Below are positions 42,190 to 49,518 of a stretch of 64,000 nucleotides of DNA, piece by piece. The position numbers and the translations under genes are program-made. Numbering within the stretch: position 1 is the stretch's first letter; every line of letters begins with the position of its first letter. The notes under the pieces were generated by a model, which had not been told where the DNA came from, searched no databases, and worked only from the letters and a program-made list of their open reading frames with translations. The stretch comes from Alcanivoracaceae bacterium (lineage in GTDB: Bacteria; Pseudomonadota; Gammaproteobacteria; Pseudomonadales; Alcanivoracaceae): NCBI GenBank assembly GCA_029210325.1, contig JARGPU010000001.1, forward strand, positions 692,126 to 756,125, written 5' to 3'.

Positions 42190-42551
42190 TCGCGGCTGGC
42201 CATGCGGTTTGGTATTAAAGCCCAAACCGCATAGCCGGGCTCGTGCTAGCTATAAAGGAGATCTCCGCCAGTGGGCCTACAGATGGCGGCTTTGCTTTTG
42301 CCGAGCGGCTGGTGGCAGTGAATGAGGCTGTACTAGCATAACTCGAGCTCTTCTATATCTATATGGAGTGAGCGTCATATTAAGAGACATCTTCTATGAG
42401 CCCCTAAATAAGCGTAGTGGTTATTAGTAGGGCGCGGAATCTACAAAGTATCCAGCTAAGATACGGCGTCGTATGAACGGGAGGGCGGATCAATGAGACC
42501 ACCATGATCTGTAGACTAGCAAGTCGTGGCGCCGCTACTCAGCTAAACATG

Positions 42552-42772
42552 CTTGAGAGATTCAAGTATCCACCGGACATCCGCAGAGCCCCATTTGAGT
42601 TGCGAAAAATTTCATCAGTAGTGCAATTAAACAGGCTAAAGTTTCCCCAACAGCTGAGTCAGCAATTAAGGTGGTCTATCAGGCGGAAAGTCGGCAGCGA
42701 AGAAATCGAAGAAGCAAGATTTTCGGCTGGAAGGACGCTGTCAGCCTCCCTCTTTATGATCTAATGCCTTGA
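42552..42772 (+). pseudogene. IS256-family (Mutator) transposase remnant, frameshifted
   Basis: Two frames together match the C-terminal end of IS256-family transposases. Frame one (42561-42590) reads FKYPPDIRRA, the family's F-x-YPxDIRKA. Frame two (42608-42772) reads NFISSAIKQAKVSPTAESAI, then KVVYQA and GWKDAVS, matching N-x-x-IRxAIKxRKVFPT...KVVYLA...WKDA. The TTNAIES part between them is lost or frame-disrupted. Neither terminal repeat nor the rest of the gene remains. It lies at the left edge of the Dnd island and is not functional. Confidence 0.75.
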
Positions 42773-42815
42773 GTATCGCCTGGCTGATTATTAGTAGGCA
42801 ATTGGGACAGGCTCC

Positions 42816-42835
42816 ATGCCTGTTTTACAGGGCAT
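42816..42835. terminator. Hairpin after the leftward Dnd-associated operon (1 of 2)
   Basis: ATGCCTGT pairs with ACAGGGCAT around TTT with one bulged base. It is one of two similar hairpins past the stop at 42879. No clear U tract. Confidence 0.4.
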
Positions 42836-42848
42836 TCGTAACTGCATG

Positions 42849-42866
42849 TGCCCCTTTTCAGGGGCA
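42849..42866. terminator. Hairpin after the leftward Dnd-associated operon (2 of 2)
   Basis: TGCCCCT (42849-42855) pairs perfectly with AGGGGCA (42860-42866) around TTTC, 13 bp past the stop of the last leftward gene. Leftward it lacks a U tract. Confidence 0.45.
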
Positions 42867-42878
42867 TGAGCAAGAGGA

Positions 42879-43322
42879 TTAAGAGAAAGCAAATAGTTCA
42901 TCGATAATTGAAGGTGCATCCTCCGAAGCACCAGATACTTCGCCTAGGAGATAGGCGTCAATGCTTGATGATGATGAAACTCCTACTTTCATAAGATTAA
43001 GGCCAGCGTTCGCCATCTCTTCGAATATCTCAATCTGGTCGGCTAGCCTACTAGGGTGAAGGATGGTGACATCTTTTGTGTCCTGTAAGGCAAGAGATGC
43101 TATAAAAGACTTTTCAAAATCAGAAGAAAAATAGCTGAAAGGAATTTTTTCCCCACTCTTCGAAAAAGGGCATCTTTCTTGATCGCGGTGAGAGGCAAGT
43201 GCCGCAGCGAAAAGTAAGACTGATTTCAAGGAATCAAACGGCTTTTCCTTTTTTGAAGAAGGGCCTCCAAGCTCCTGAAGAAACTCCTCGTGCTCATAAG
43301 GGCGTCTAACTCTCTCATTCAT
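42879..43322 (-). CDS. DNA phosphorothioation-associated protein 4 homologue
   Basis: 147 residues. The start NERVRRPYEHEEFLQELGG and the segments KPFDSLKSVLLFAAALASHR, EKIPFSYF and IEIFEEMANAGLNLM match my recollection of the dnd_assoc_4 family, which is found with Dnd sulfur modification genes. Function is unknown. ATG 43322 overlaps the stop of the upstream ATPase gene by eight bases; 36 upstream codons in frame would lie wholly inside that gene and are excluded. Last of five overlapping leftward genes. Confidence 0.7.
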   Translation of the reverse strand: MNERVRRPYEHEEFLQELGGPSSKKEKPFDSLKSVLLFAAALASHRDQERCPFSKSGEKIPFSYFSSDFEKSFIASLALQDTKDVTILHPSRLADQIEIFEEMANAGLNLMKVGVSSSSSIDAYLLGEVSGASEDAPSIIDELFAFS

Positions 43323-45321
43323 TGAGATTCTCCTCGACAACTTTAGATAAGTGCATGCCATTTCCGCTATCCTGCACGGACAGCCTGTAAGATTTTGCAA
43401 TGCGTTCTGTGATTTGCTCGCTAACCTCACCGCGCCATTGAGACTCCGAAACTAGAATAATCACTTGGTCGGCCAGCTTGGGTATATATCTCGCGACTAG
43501 TTTTCGATACTCAGGATCAAGGGCGCCAAATGGAGAGTCCATGACAAGAGGGTATATTCCTCCTCTGTAGAAAGTGCCGCCCCCTGATAAGTGCTTCTGC
43601 TTTGCATCGCTTACGATGCTGGCAATAAATGAAAGGCTGCAAACTTGTGACTCGCCGGTGGACTTCTCTGTTACAAGTGTCCTCTGGCCATTGGGGAGTG
43701 GTTTATAGACTTCCAGGGTGAAGCTAGATGATATCTCGGCAAAGTATGGCTTTCTAATTATTGATGAAAAAGTTTCCTGAACTTGTTTTGATAGTTTCTC
43801 TCTAACATCATTGGTAAGAAAGCTTAGAAGCCTAGTTAATGCTTCATTTATCCGCTTGGCTGAATTAATTCGCTGTTGAGAAATTTGAACCTTCCCTTCG
43901 GCGTCTTGAAGATTTTTCATTTTCGTTAAAAGCTCAGAGAGTTTCTTTTCAATTCCGGAAAGGCTATTTATAGAGATGGCTTTCTGCCCGCCGTTGTACT
44001 CTCTGTTTTCCTTAAGTCTTTTTCTGCGATCCTCGAGATTGTTTACGTTATCAATATTAATTCCTTTAAGTTCATCCGTGAGAGCATCAACCTTGTGATT
44101 GAGATCTGTCTTTTCCTTGTTAAGGCTCGAGATCTGCTCTCTGATCATTCTTAATTCAGAAAAAAAATCATTCGACATTGAGTCAACACTCTTTGCATTG
44201 GACAGTACTTCAAAGAATGCGTCCTCCAATCTCTGGTCAGAAAGGTCATTCTTTAGAGAAGACACCACGCCGTATTCCGCGGAGTCTTCCTTTATATCCC
44301 GCCCACAGATACATACTTTGCTCGCAAGAAGGTCTTCGACTAGCTGGGCTCTTACTTTTGCTGGAAGCCTTCCCTGCTTCTTCTCTGAGGACAGAATTTC
44401 GTAGGCGGAATTGAATGACTTTTTACCTAGAGCCATAAACCCTCTCGAGGAAATTATGGATCTTTGTTGTGACTCGAGATTTCTGATTTTCCCGGCCTTT
44501 TCTTCAATTCCCTTTTCGTGCTCTAGACGCCGTTCTTGCTTCTCCGCAACTTTTTCAATTCCCTTAAGAGCCATGTCAATGTCTTCTATTTCAGAATCTA
44601 TATGACGGATATTGTCAGAGAGCTGTTTGATATGATCAATGCAATCCTCTCTTTCCTGTTCAGACCGGGCAAGCTCAAGAGCCGTGTCTTTGCTTTCTTG
44701 AGAATCAAAGTCGCTAGTGTCCTTAGAGAGTTCGCGTTTGACACCTTTCTCAAGGTGCTCAATCGCTCTTTCCACAATTGTAAGGCCCATCAGGTTTTTT
44801 ATGGCATCCTTGATGTCTTCAGATCTTGATGAGTAGGAAAGCTTTTCAATTCTCTCTCCGTTAAAGAAGAAGTAAGGCTGGAGATTATTCGGGAGGATAA
44901 ATTTTAGTGCTATTTCCGGGTTCGGCTCATCTAGGATCTGGCCATCCGGAGCAATCTTAGTAACAATGACTTTTGAGGTGGAAACAGGCTTCGGCTTCCC
45001 TGAAAAAAGTCTAAAATCTTGGGATCTCTCTGCGTAATACTTATATGAATCATGTTGAAATTTAAGGGAGACCTTAACTTTGGCGATGCCAGATTCGCCA
45101 GCCTCTTGAAGGGCTATATCATTAACAATTCCTTCATCGCCTGTATCAAAATCGACTGTTCCATAAAGGACCCACTTGAAAGCGTTTAGAATGGATGTCT
45201 TTCCGGAGCCGTTGTCTCCGTGGATTACGATAACGTTCTTTGAGTCGGAGTATGGGAAGAGTAGCTCTGACTCGCCATGGAACTGCCTGAAATTAGAGAT
45301 TGCTATGCTATCAATTCTCAT
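43315..45321 (-). CDS. DndD-like SMC/Rad50-type ATPase of the restriction module
   Basis: 668 residues, AAA_23/RecN-like. Walker A HGDNGSGKTS is at about 34-43. A coiled coil (about 190-510) is interrupted by a hook-like turn with CICG (KVCICGRDI). The signature STGESQVCSLSF and Walker B YPLVMDSPFGALDPEYRK lie near the end. PYFFFNGERIEKL is matched by SELFFFDGEKIAKL in DndD of the same island, so the two are related. DndD itself is at 51041-53032, so this copy most likely acts in restriction, perhaps sensing unmodified DNA. ATGA couples it to the small upstream protein. Codon use is AT-rich. Confidence 0.75.
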   Translation of the reverse strand: MRIDSIAISNFRQFHGESELLFPYSDSKNVIVIHGDNGSGKTSILNAFKWVLYGTVDFDTGDEGIVNDIALQEAGESGIAKVKVSLKFQHDSYKYYAERSQDFRLFSGKPKPVSTSKVIVTKIAPDGQILDEPNPEIALKFILPNNLQPYFFFNGERIEKLSYSSRSEDIKDAIKNLMGLTIVERAIEHLEKGVKRELSKDTSDFDSQESKDTALELARSEQEREDCIDHIKQLSDNIRHIDSEIEDIDMALKGIEKVAEKQERRLEHEKGIEEKAGKIRNLESQQRSIISSRGFMALGKKSFNSAYEILSSEKKQGRLPAKVRAQLVEDLLASKVCICGRDIKEDSAEYGVVSSLKNDLSDQRLEDAFFEVLSNAKSVDSMSNDFFSELRMIREQISSLNKEKTDLNHKVDALTDELKGINIDNVNNLEDRRKRLKENREYNGGQKAISINSLSGIEKKLSELLTKMKNLQDAEGKVQISQQRINSAKRINEALTRLLSFLTNDVREKLSKQVQETFSSIIRKPYFAEISSSFTLEVYKPLPNGQRTLVTEKSTGESQVCSLSFIASIVSDAKQKHLSGGGTFYRGGIYPLVMDSPFGALDPEYRKLVARYIPKLADQVIILVSESQWRGEVSEQITERIAKSYRLSVQDSGNGMHLSKVVEENLNE

Positions 45322-45488
45322 TTCGGGAAAGCCTTTTTAAATAGTCCTACGATCTCCGAAACGATTTCTTTGTTTCGTGACTCACTTAGTTTTGTATTTG
45401 CCTGATGCCTCCTCTCCACTTCCAGCACTTTATTGAGCAAATTTTTCTCTTGCTCTGTTAAGCCTTGAAGAATATCAGTTTGGTTCAT
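45318..45488 (-). CDS. Small 56-residue protein of the Dnd restriction operon
   Basis: Unrecognised. Sequence begins MNQTDILQGLTEQEKNLLNK and is helical, charged, and ends GLFKKAFPK. ATG 45488 has GGAG eight bases upstream and overlaps the helicase gene by 14 bp; its TGA overlaps the ATPase ATG (ATGA). The good ribosome site and strict overlaps make it a real gene. It may be a helical subunit or adaptor of the helicase and ATPase. Confidence 0.65.
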   Translation of the reverse strand: MNQTDILQGLTEQEKNLLNKVLEVERRHQANTKLSESRNKEIVSEIVGLFKKAFPK

Positions 45489-47517
45489 TATTTTTCTCCA
45501 GTCGCTCAAGGTTTTTCAGGAATTCGTCGCACTCTTGGAAATTCAATGCAATTCTAGAAAACTCTTCGACCCTATCCCTCTCTCTTTTTATGAGGGATAA
45601 AGAAGCCTTCTTCTCTAGGTCGGTGTGGTCCGTGCCTTCCGGGGGCAGCGCAACGTAGTCATATATATATGAATGGGTTTTGCTGGGTGCAAGGCGGAGA
45701 ACTCTTCCCCTGCGCTGAATAAACTGTCTATGGCTTGTTGATGACGCTAGAAAATGTGCCGAGTCTACTGATGGTATATCTACACCTTCATCTAGGCATC
45801 TTATGGCCACAACAGTATCCACCCTTCCACTTTCAAGCAAACGAATGATGTCTGCTCTTTCTTTCATCGATTCGGTGTGTGTAAATTTTCTCATTTTTAG
45901 ATTCGAAGAAGATGCAATCTTCATTGCCCTTTCTATAGGTTTCTGGCTGCTATCGGAATAGTCGCTGCAGTAGATAAGCGTTTTTCTGTTTTCGATTTTG
46001 GAAAGGTTGGTCTTGAGCTGTTCATATTTTGAATCTAAGTCGCCGACCACTCGGGCTCTCTCCATGAGCAAGCGCTTTAAAGAATCCTCTTTCTGGGAGT
46101 CTTCATGAAAGTTCATTAGCTGATAAATTCTTTGAGTAAGCTCAGTGTACCTGTCAAACTCTAAGTCGCTCATTGTGCATGGGATTGCATAGTACTTGTA
46201 AGGTGTAAGATAACGATTCTTGATGGCATCTTCTATTCCAAATTCAAAGATGACCTTTCCAAAATACTCTTCCAGTAACTCTGTTGACTCCCCTGGCTCA
46301 GAATTTCGCTCTGGAGTGGCTGTTAAGCCAAGGCGGAACGTGGCATTCTCCGGGAGCGAGCGGCGGGTGGTGTCGGCCAAAACGTTATGCGCTTCATCTG
46401 CGATGAAAAGGGTGTGACAATTTATGGATGAAATCACAGTTTGAAATGACTCTCTTGCCAGGGTGGCGTAAGTCACACCAAGGACTACGCTTTGAATAGT
46501 GCCGAGGCGAAGATCTGCTAGTCTAGAGGTGGCCAAAGGTAGCCAAGTGGATTTTGATTCAAAACATTTTACCAAATCAATTCCGTGTTCGGATGCTTCG
46601 CTACTCCATTGTTCGAGAAGGTGTCTGTAGGGGACGGCAATAATAACTACAATTGGTGTTTTGCGTTCGATATATTTCTCTAGTAGCTTTTCCGTGATCT
46701 TTAAAGCTGTAAAAGTCTTCCCAGATCCTGTAGCCATTACTAGCACGCCCTTTCCTTTGTTATCGAACCAGGAATTAATGGCCTTGATCTGGTAATCTCT
46801 TAAAGCATGTTTTTCTTGCGGGATGGCATCGTTAGCCGCTTGATGGTGGTACGGCCTTTTCATGCTGATGGATTTCCTAACGCGATCCATAATTTCATCC
46901 GTAACCTTTATTGCAGAGGTGTGGGGGTCACTATCCCCCCAAAGGGCTTCCCACTCTGCGCATATGCTGTCTACTCTTTTGGGCTCATCTTTATAAGAAA
47001 ATATATCTATGCGCTCCCAGTTTCTATTGGCGGCGCCTGTAATGTTGTATGAGCCGGAGAATGCGACCTTGTATCCTTGAGGATCGGAGAGGTATCCAAT
47101 CTTGGCATGGAATATACTGCCATTAGTCTTTCTTGGGATTGCTAATCGTAATTCGAGCACCTGATCTGCAATCATCCACGTTAGAATCTCTCTTGGTTCT
47201 TTCTCCATAAAAAATAGAATTCTTTCTAGATTGTTCCATGCAATCATTGCTTTCTGGTTTTCAGAGCTAGAGCTATTTATGGCTTCTATGTCATCAGCGG
47301 AGAGTTGAGGGGAAACCATCCACCTTAGTCTTCCGCCACTTGAAACGAAATCTGCAAGGCCTGGCGCTGCTTCCGATATCCAGGCGGAGGAGAAATAGGC
47401 TACCGCAACGCAATACTCAGTGGCATTCTTGAGAGATGGTGAAAAAAAGGCATCGATTGCAGATTCGTTCCCTGTATTGATTGACTGCGGAAATTCGATG
47501 CTTGACAGATCTCTCAT
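45475..47517 (-). CDS. PLD-nuclease/SF2-helicase fusion, Dnd-linked restriction enzyme
   Basis: 680 residues. Residues 1-200 form a phospholipase D-like nuclease domain: HAK (137-139), SYNITGAAN with Asn158 and the Glu in NWERIDIF. Residues about 235-660 form a DEAD/DEAH-type SF2 helicase: Walker A ATGSGKT (262-268), DEAH (374-377), GLTATPER and QRRGRVLR. Enzymes of this layout are annotated as the 'DNA phosphorothioation system restriction enzyme'. It probably cleaves DNA that lacks phosphorothioates. Helicase and nuclease motifs appear intact. It overlaps the TerB-like gene by ATGA and the next gene by 14 bp. Confidence 0.82.
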   Translation of the reverse strand: MRDLSSIEFPQSINTGNESAIDAFFSPSLKNATEYCVAVAYFSSAWISEAAPGLADFVSSGGRLRWMVSPQLSADDIEAINSSSSENQKAMIAWNNLERILFFMEKEPREILTWMIADQVLELRLAIPRKTNGSIFHAKIGYLSDPQGYKVAFSGSYNITGAANRNWERIDIFSYKDEPKRVDSICAEWEALWGDSDPHTSAIKVTDEIMDRVRKSISMKRPYHHQAANDAIPQEKHALRDYQIKAINSWFDNKGKGVLVMATGSGKTFTALKITEKLLEKYIERKTPIVVIIAVPYRHLLEQWSSEASEHGIDLVKCFESKSTWLPLATSRLADLRLGTIQSVVLGVTYATLARESFQTVISSINCHTLFIADEAHNVLADTTRRSLPENATFRLGLTATPERNSEPGESTELLEEYFGKVIFEFGIEDAIKNRYLTPYKYYAIPCTMSDLEFDRYTELTQRIYQLMNFHEDSQKEDSLKRLLMERARVVGDLDSKYEQLKTNLSKIENRKTLIYCSDYSDSSQKPIERAMKIASSSNLKMRKFTHTESMKERADIIRLLESGRVDTVVAIRCLDEGVDIPSVDSAHFLASSTSHRQFIQRRGRVLRLAPSKTHSYIYDYVALPPEGTDHTDLEKKASLSLIKRERDRVEEFSRIALNFQECDEFLKNLERLEKNNEPN

Positions 47518-48302
47518 AGGAAATCAGCCAGTATGTCATTAAGGACCCAGTCACCTTCGTCCTCATCTTCGGCTGGCAGATTTTCTGGATCGTCATCCAT
47601 ATTTTTCGGCTTCTTGCTAAAAATTGTTATGTGCATTTTCTTAGCTTGAGCCTCAAGAATTTGCTTTGCATCTGAGATTTTCAAGTCGCCGAAATCTAAT
47701 AGCGCGATTAGGTCTCTGAACATATAGACTTCTCTTTTGTCAATATGGCCATCAGAAACAATAATGTTTGCAAAGAAATCAATGGCGTCTTCTCTAAGAG
47801 AGAATAGCTTCTTAATTGCTTTAAGTGACGAGCCGAGATCTGATTTTGGTCTTGATAGTGCATGGTGCGCTATTGCCCTAACTCTTATCTCGGGAATTAG
47901 TTGCTGCATTGAACGGATTTTGCAGCATGATTCAATATAGTCTATCTCGGTAGCTGATAGCTCCCCGTCGGCGCGGGCAAGAAGGGAAAGGATGGAAAAG
48001 AACACTTTTTCTCGAGAAAGCACCCCGGTAGAGTAATCTGGCTCCGGTATGCTCAGAAAAAATATAAGGTTTTCGTCTAGTGATATCTTCCTAAATACAC
48101 GAGAGAAGTCGCGTTCAGATTGTAAATTTCTGGCCTGCATGCAGTCTCTTAAGACCTGTATATCTTCTCTCGAGAAGTGGTCATTCCCGGTAAAGTCGAA
48201 TTGTTTAGCAAGTTCGCCACTATTCACTGTATGGAGAGCTGACGTCGACAGCTGTTTTACGACCTTCTCAAGATAGTTATCAAGCTTTTGATGTGGACTC
48301 AT
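47514..48302 (-). CDS. TerB-like protein, first gene of the Dnd restriction operon
   Basis: 262 residues, mostly helical. Two repeats of the TerB type are visible: LARADGELSATEIDYIESCC and IIVSDGHIDKREVYMFRDLI, each with a DG...E pattern that may bind a metal. The C terminus is acidic (DDDPENLPAEDEDEGDW). TerB-like proteins occur in several defence and stress loci, but the role here is unknown. GGGGAG lies just before the ATG. It heads the operon and shares its upstream region with dndB. Confidence 0.65.
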   Translation of the reverse strand: MSPHQKLDNYLEKVVKQLSTSALHTVNSGELAKQFDFTGNDHFSREDIQVLRDCMQARNLQSERDFSRVFRKISLDENLIFFLSIPEPDYSTGVLSREKVFFSILSLLARADGELSATEIDYIESCCKIRSMQQLIPEIRVRAIAHHALSRPKSDLGSSLKAIKKLFSLREDAIDFFANIIVSDGHIDKREVYMFRDLIALLDFGDLKISDAKQILEAQAKKMHITIFSKKPKNMDDDPENLPAEDEDEGDWVLNDILADFL

Positions 48303-48372
48303 AAACTCCCCGACTCTTCCATGGTCACGTAAACACGTTCAGTAATATAGAAACGTTATGAGCAATGCGCTC

Positions 48373-48411
48373 TTGTCATGGAAGTCAAAAGTGCTGTATT
48401 ATAACTTCCAT
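48373..48411 (+). promoter_or_regulatory. dndB promoter covered by an inverted repeat
   Basis: -35 TTGTCA (48373-48378) and -10 TATTAT (48397-48402) are 18 bp apart. Arms ATGGAAGT (48378-48385) and ACTTCCAT (48404-48411) form a perfect eight-bp inverted repeat that touches the end of the -35 and flanks the -10. A dimeric repressor there would block transcription. DndB homologues are known as negative regulators of dnd genes. It may serve both divergent operons. Confidence 0.6.
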
Positions 48412-48435
48412 ATAAAAACTAACTTCCTTCTCTTT

Positions 48436-49518
48436 ATGAATCTTAGCTACTGCCACTCATTTCCAGCCGTCAGAGGTATACAAGCTGGCCGTCCGTGTTA
48501 CATCGCGATGTGTCCCATGAGGCTTATTCCTAAACTGTTTGTTTTTGACGAGGATGAAGTCCCCCCAGAACTTCGGGCCCAGAGAAAGCTTAATAAGGTG
48601 CGGATACCAGAGATAGCATCATATTTGATTGAAAATAAAGACAATTACACGCTTTCGGCAATTACCGCATCCATTAACGCAAAGGTCGAATTTACCCCAA
48701 GTAACGATACTGGGCTAGGGCAAAGTCTAGGGGTGTTGTCGATACCTATGGACGCACAAATATTGATCAATGACGGCCAGCACCGCAGGGCAGCGATAGA
48801 GTATGCGATTCAGGAGGATGCGGAATTAGGTCATGAGAACATCCCTGTACTTTTTTTTGTTGATGAGGGGTTGCGGCGCAGTCAGCAAATGTTTGCAGAT
48901 CTCAACAAGCATGCAGTTAGGCCAAGTGATTCGATTAGCACACTGTATGACCGTAGGGATGGAGTATCAGAGCTAGCTAGATATATGGTGAAGAATGTCT
49001 TTGTTTTCTCTAGGTTAACTGAGATGGAGAAATCAAGTATTTCTAATCGCAGTATCAAGCTGTTCACTCTCAGCGCGATAAAGAATGCTACAAAAGTGCT
49101 GCTTGGAAAGGCAAAAGGGGATGCTATTACTGATGAGGAGATGGTCATGGCTGCAGCCTATTGGGCAGATGTGTCTACTCATATGCGTGACTGGACTCTC
49201 GCTATGGAGCGAAAAGTCGCTTCCGCGGAGCTTAGAGAACAATATGTTCATGCGCATGGCGTAATTCTTCAGGCGCTAGGACAGATAGGAGCTGATCTGC
49301 TTCTACGACCTAAGCATCAGTGGGAAAAAGTGCTGGTCAAACTTGAAGGCATTGACTGGTCAAGGTCCAACCCTGACTGGGAAGGCCGGGCAATGCATCA
49401 TGGGAAAATTAGCAAGACGCGGACCAGCGTCATTCTGACCGCGAATTACATCAAAACGGCCCTTGGCCTTAATCTGAGCGCATCAGAAAAGGCTTATGAA
49501 AGAGAGTTTGGCAAATGA
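48436..49518 (+). CDS. dndB: DNA sulfur modification protein DndB (regulator, DGQHR domain)
   Basis: 360 residues. The N terminus LSYCHSFPAVRGIQAGRPCYIAMCPMRLIPKLF matches DndB in form, and the DGQHR motif is at residues 113-117 (ILINDGQHRRAA). DndB homologues repress dnd transcription and influence modification levels. An in-frame start at 48358 would lie upstream of the predicted promoter, so ATG 48436 is preferred. No Shine-Dalgarno is visible before it (the preceding bases are pyrimidine-rich). Its stop overlaps dndC by ATGA. Confidence 0.88.
   Translation: MNLSYCHSFPAVRGIQAGRPCYIAMCPMRLIPKLFVFDEDEVPPELRAQRKLNKVRIPEIASYLIENKDNYTLSAITASINAKVEFTPSNDTGLGQSLGVLSIPMDAQILINDGQHRRAAIEYAIQEDAELGHENIPVLFFVDEGLRRSQQMFADLNKHAVRPSDSISTLYDRRDGVSELARYMVKNVFVFSRLTEMEKSSISNRSIKLFTLSAIKNATKVLLGKAKGDAITDEEMVMAAAYWADVSTHMRDWTLAMERKVASAELREQYVHAHGVILQALGQIGADLLLRPKHQWEKVLVKLEGIDWSRSNPDWEGRAMHHGKISKTRTSVILTANYIKTALGLNLSASEKAYEREFGK

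Noticed and set aside
42190-42540. Search for an integrase, tRNA or att site at the left boundary
   Set aside because: No tRNA, recombinase gene or convincing att repeat was seen in this stretch.
42504-42764. 86-codon open frame before the Dnd island as a gene
   Set aside because: Only part matches IS256 transposases and the rest of the match is in another frame; treated as a remnant.
48358-48435. Upstream start of DndB
   Set aside because: It would lie before the predicted promoter and lacks similarity to DndB.
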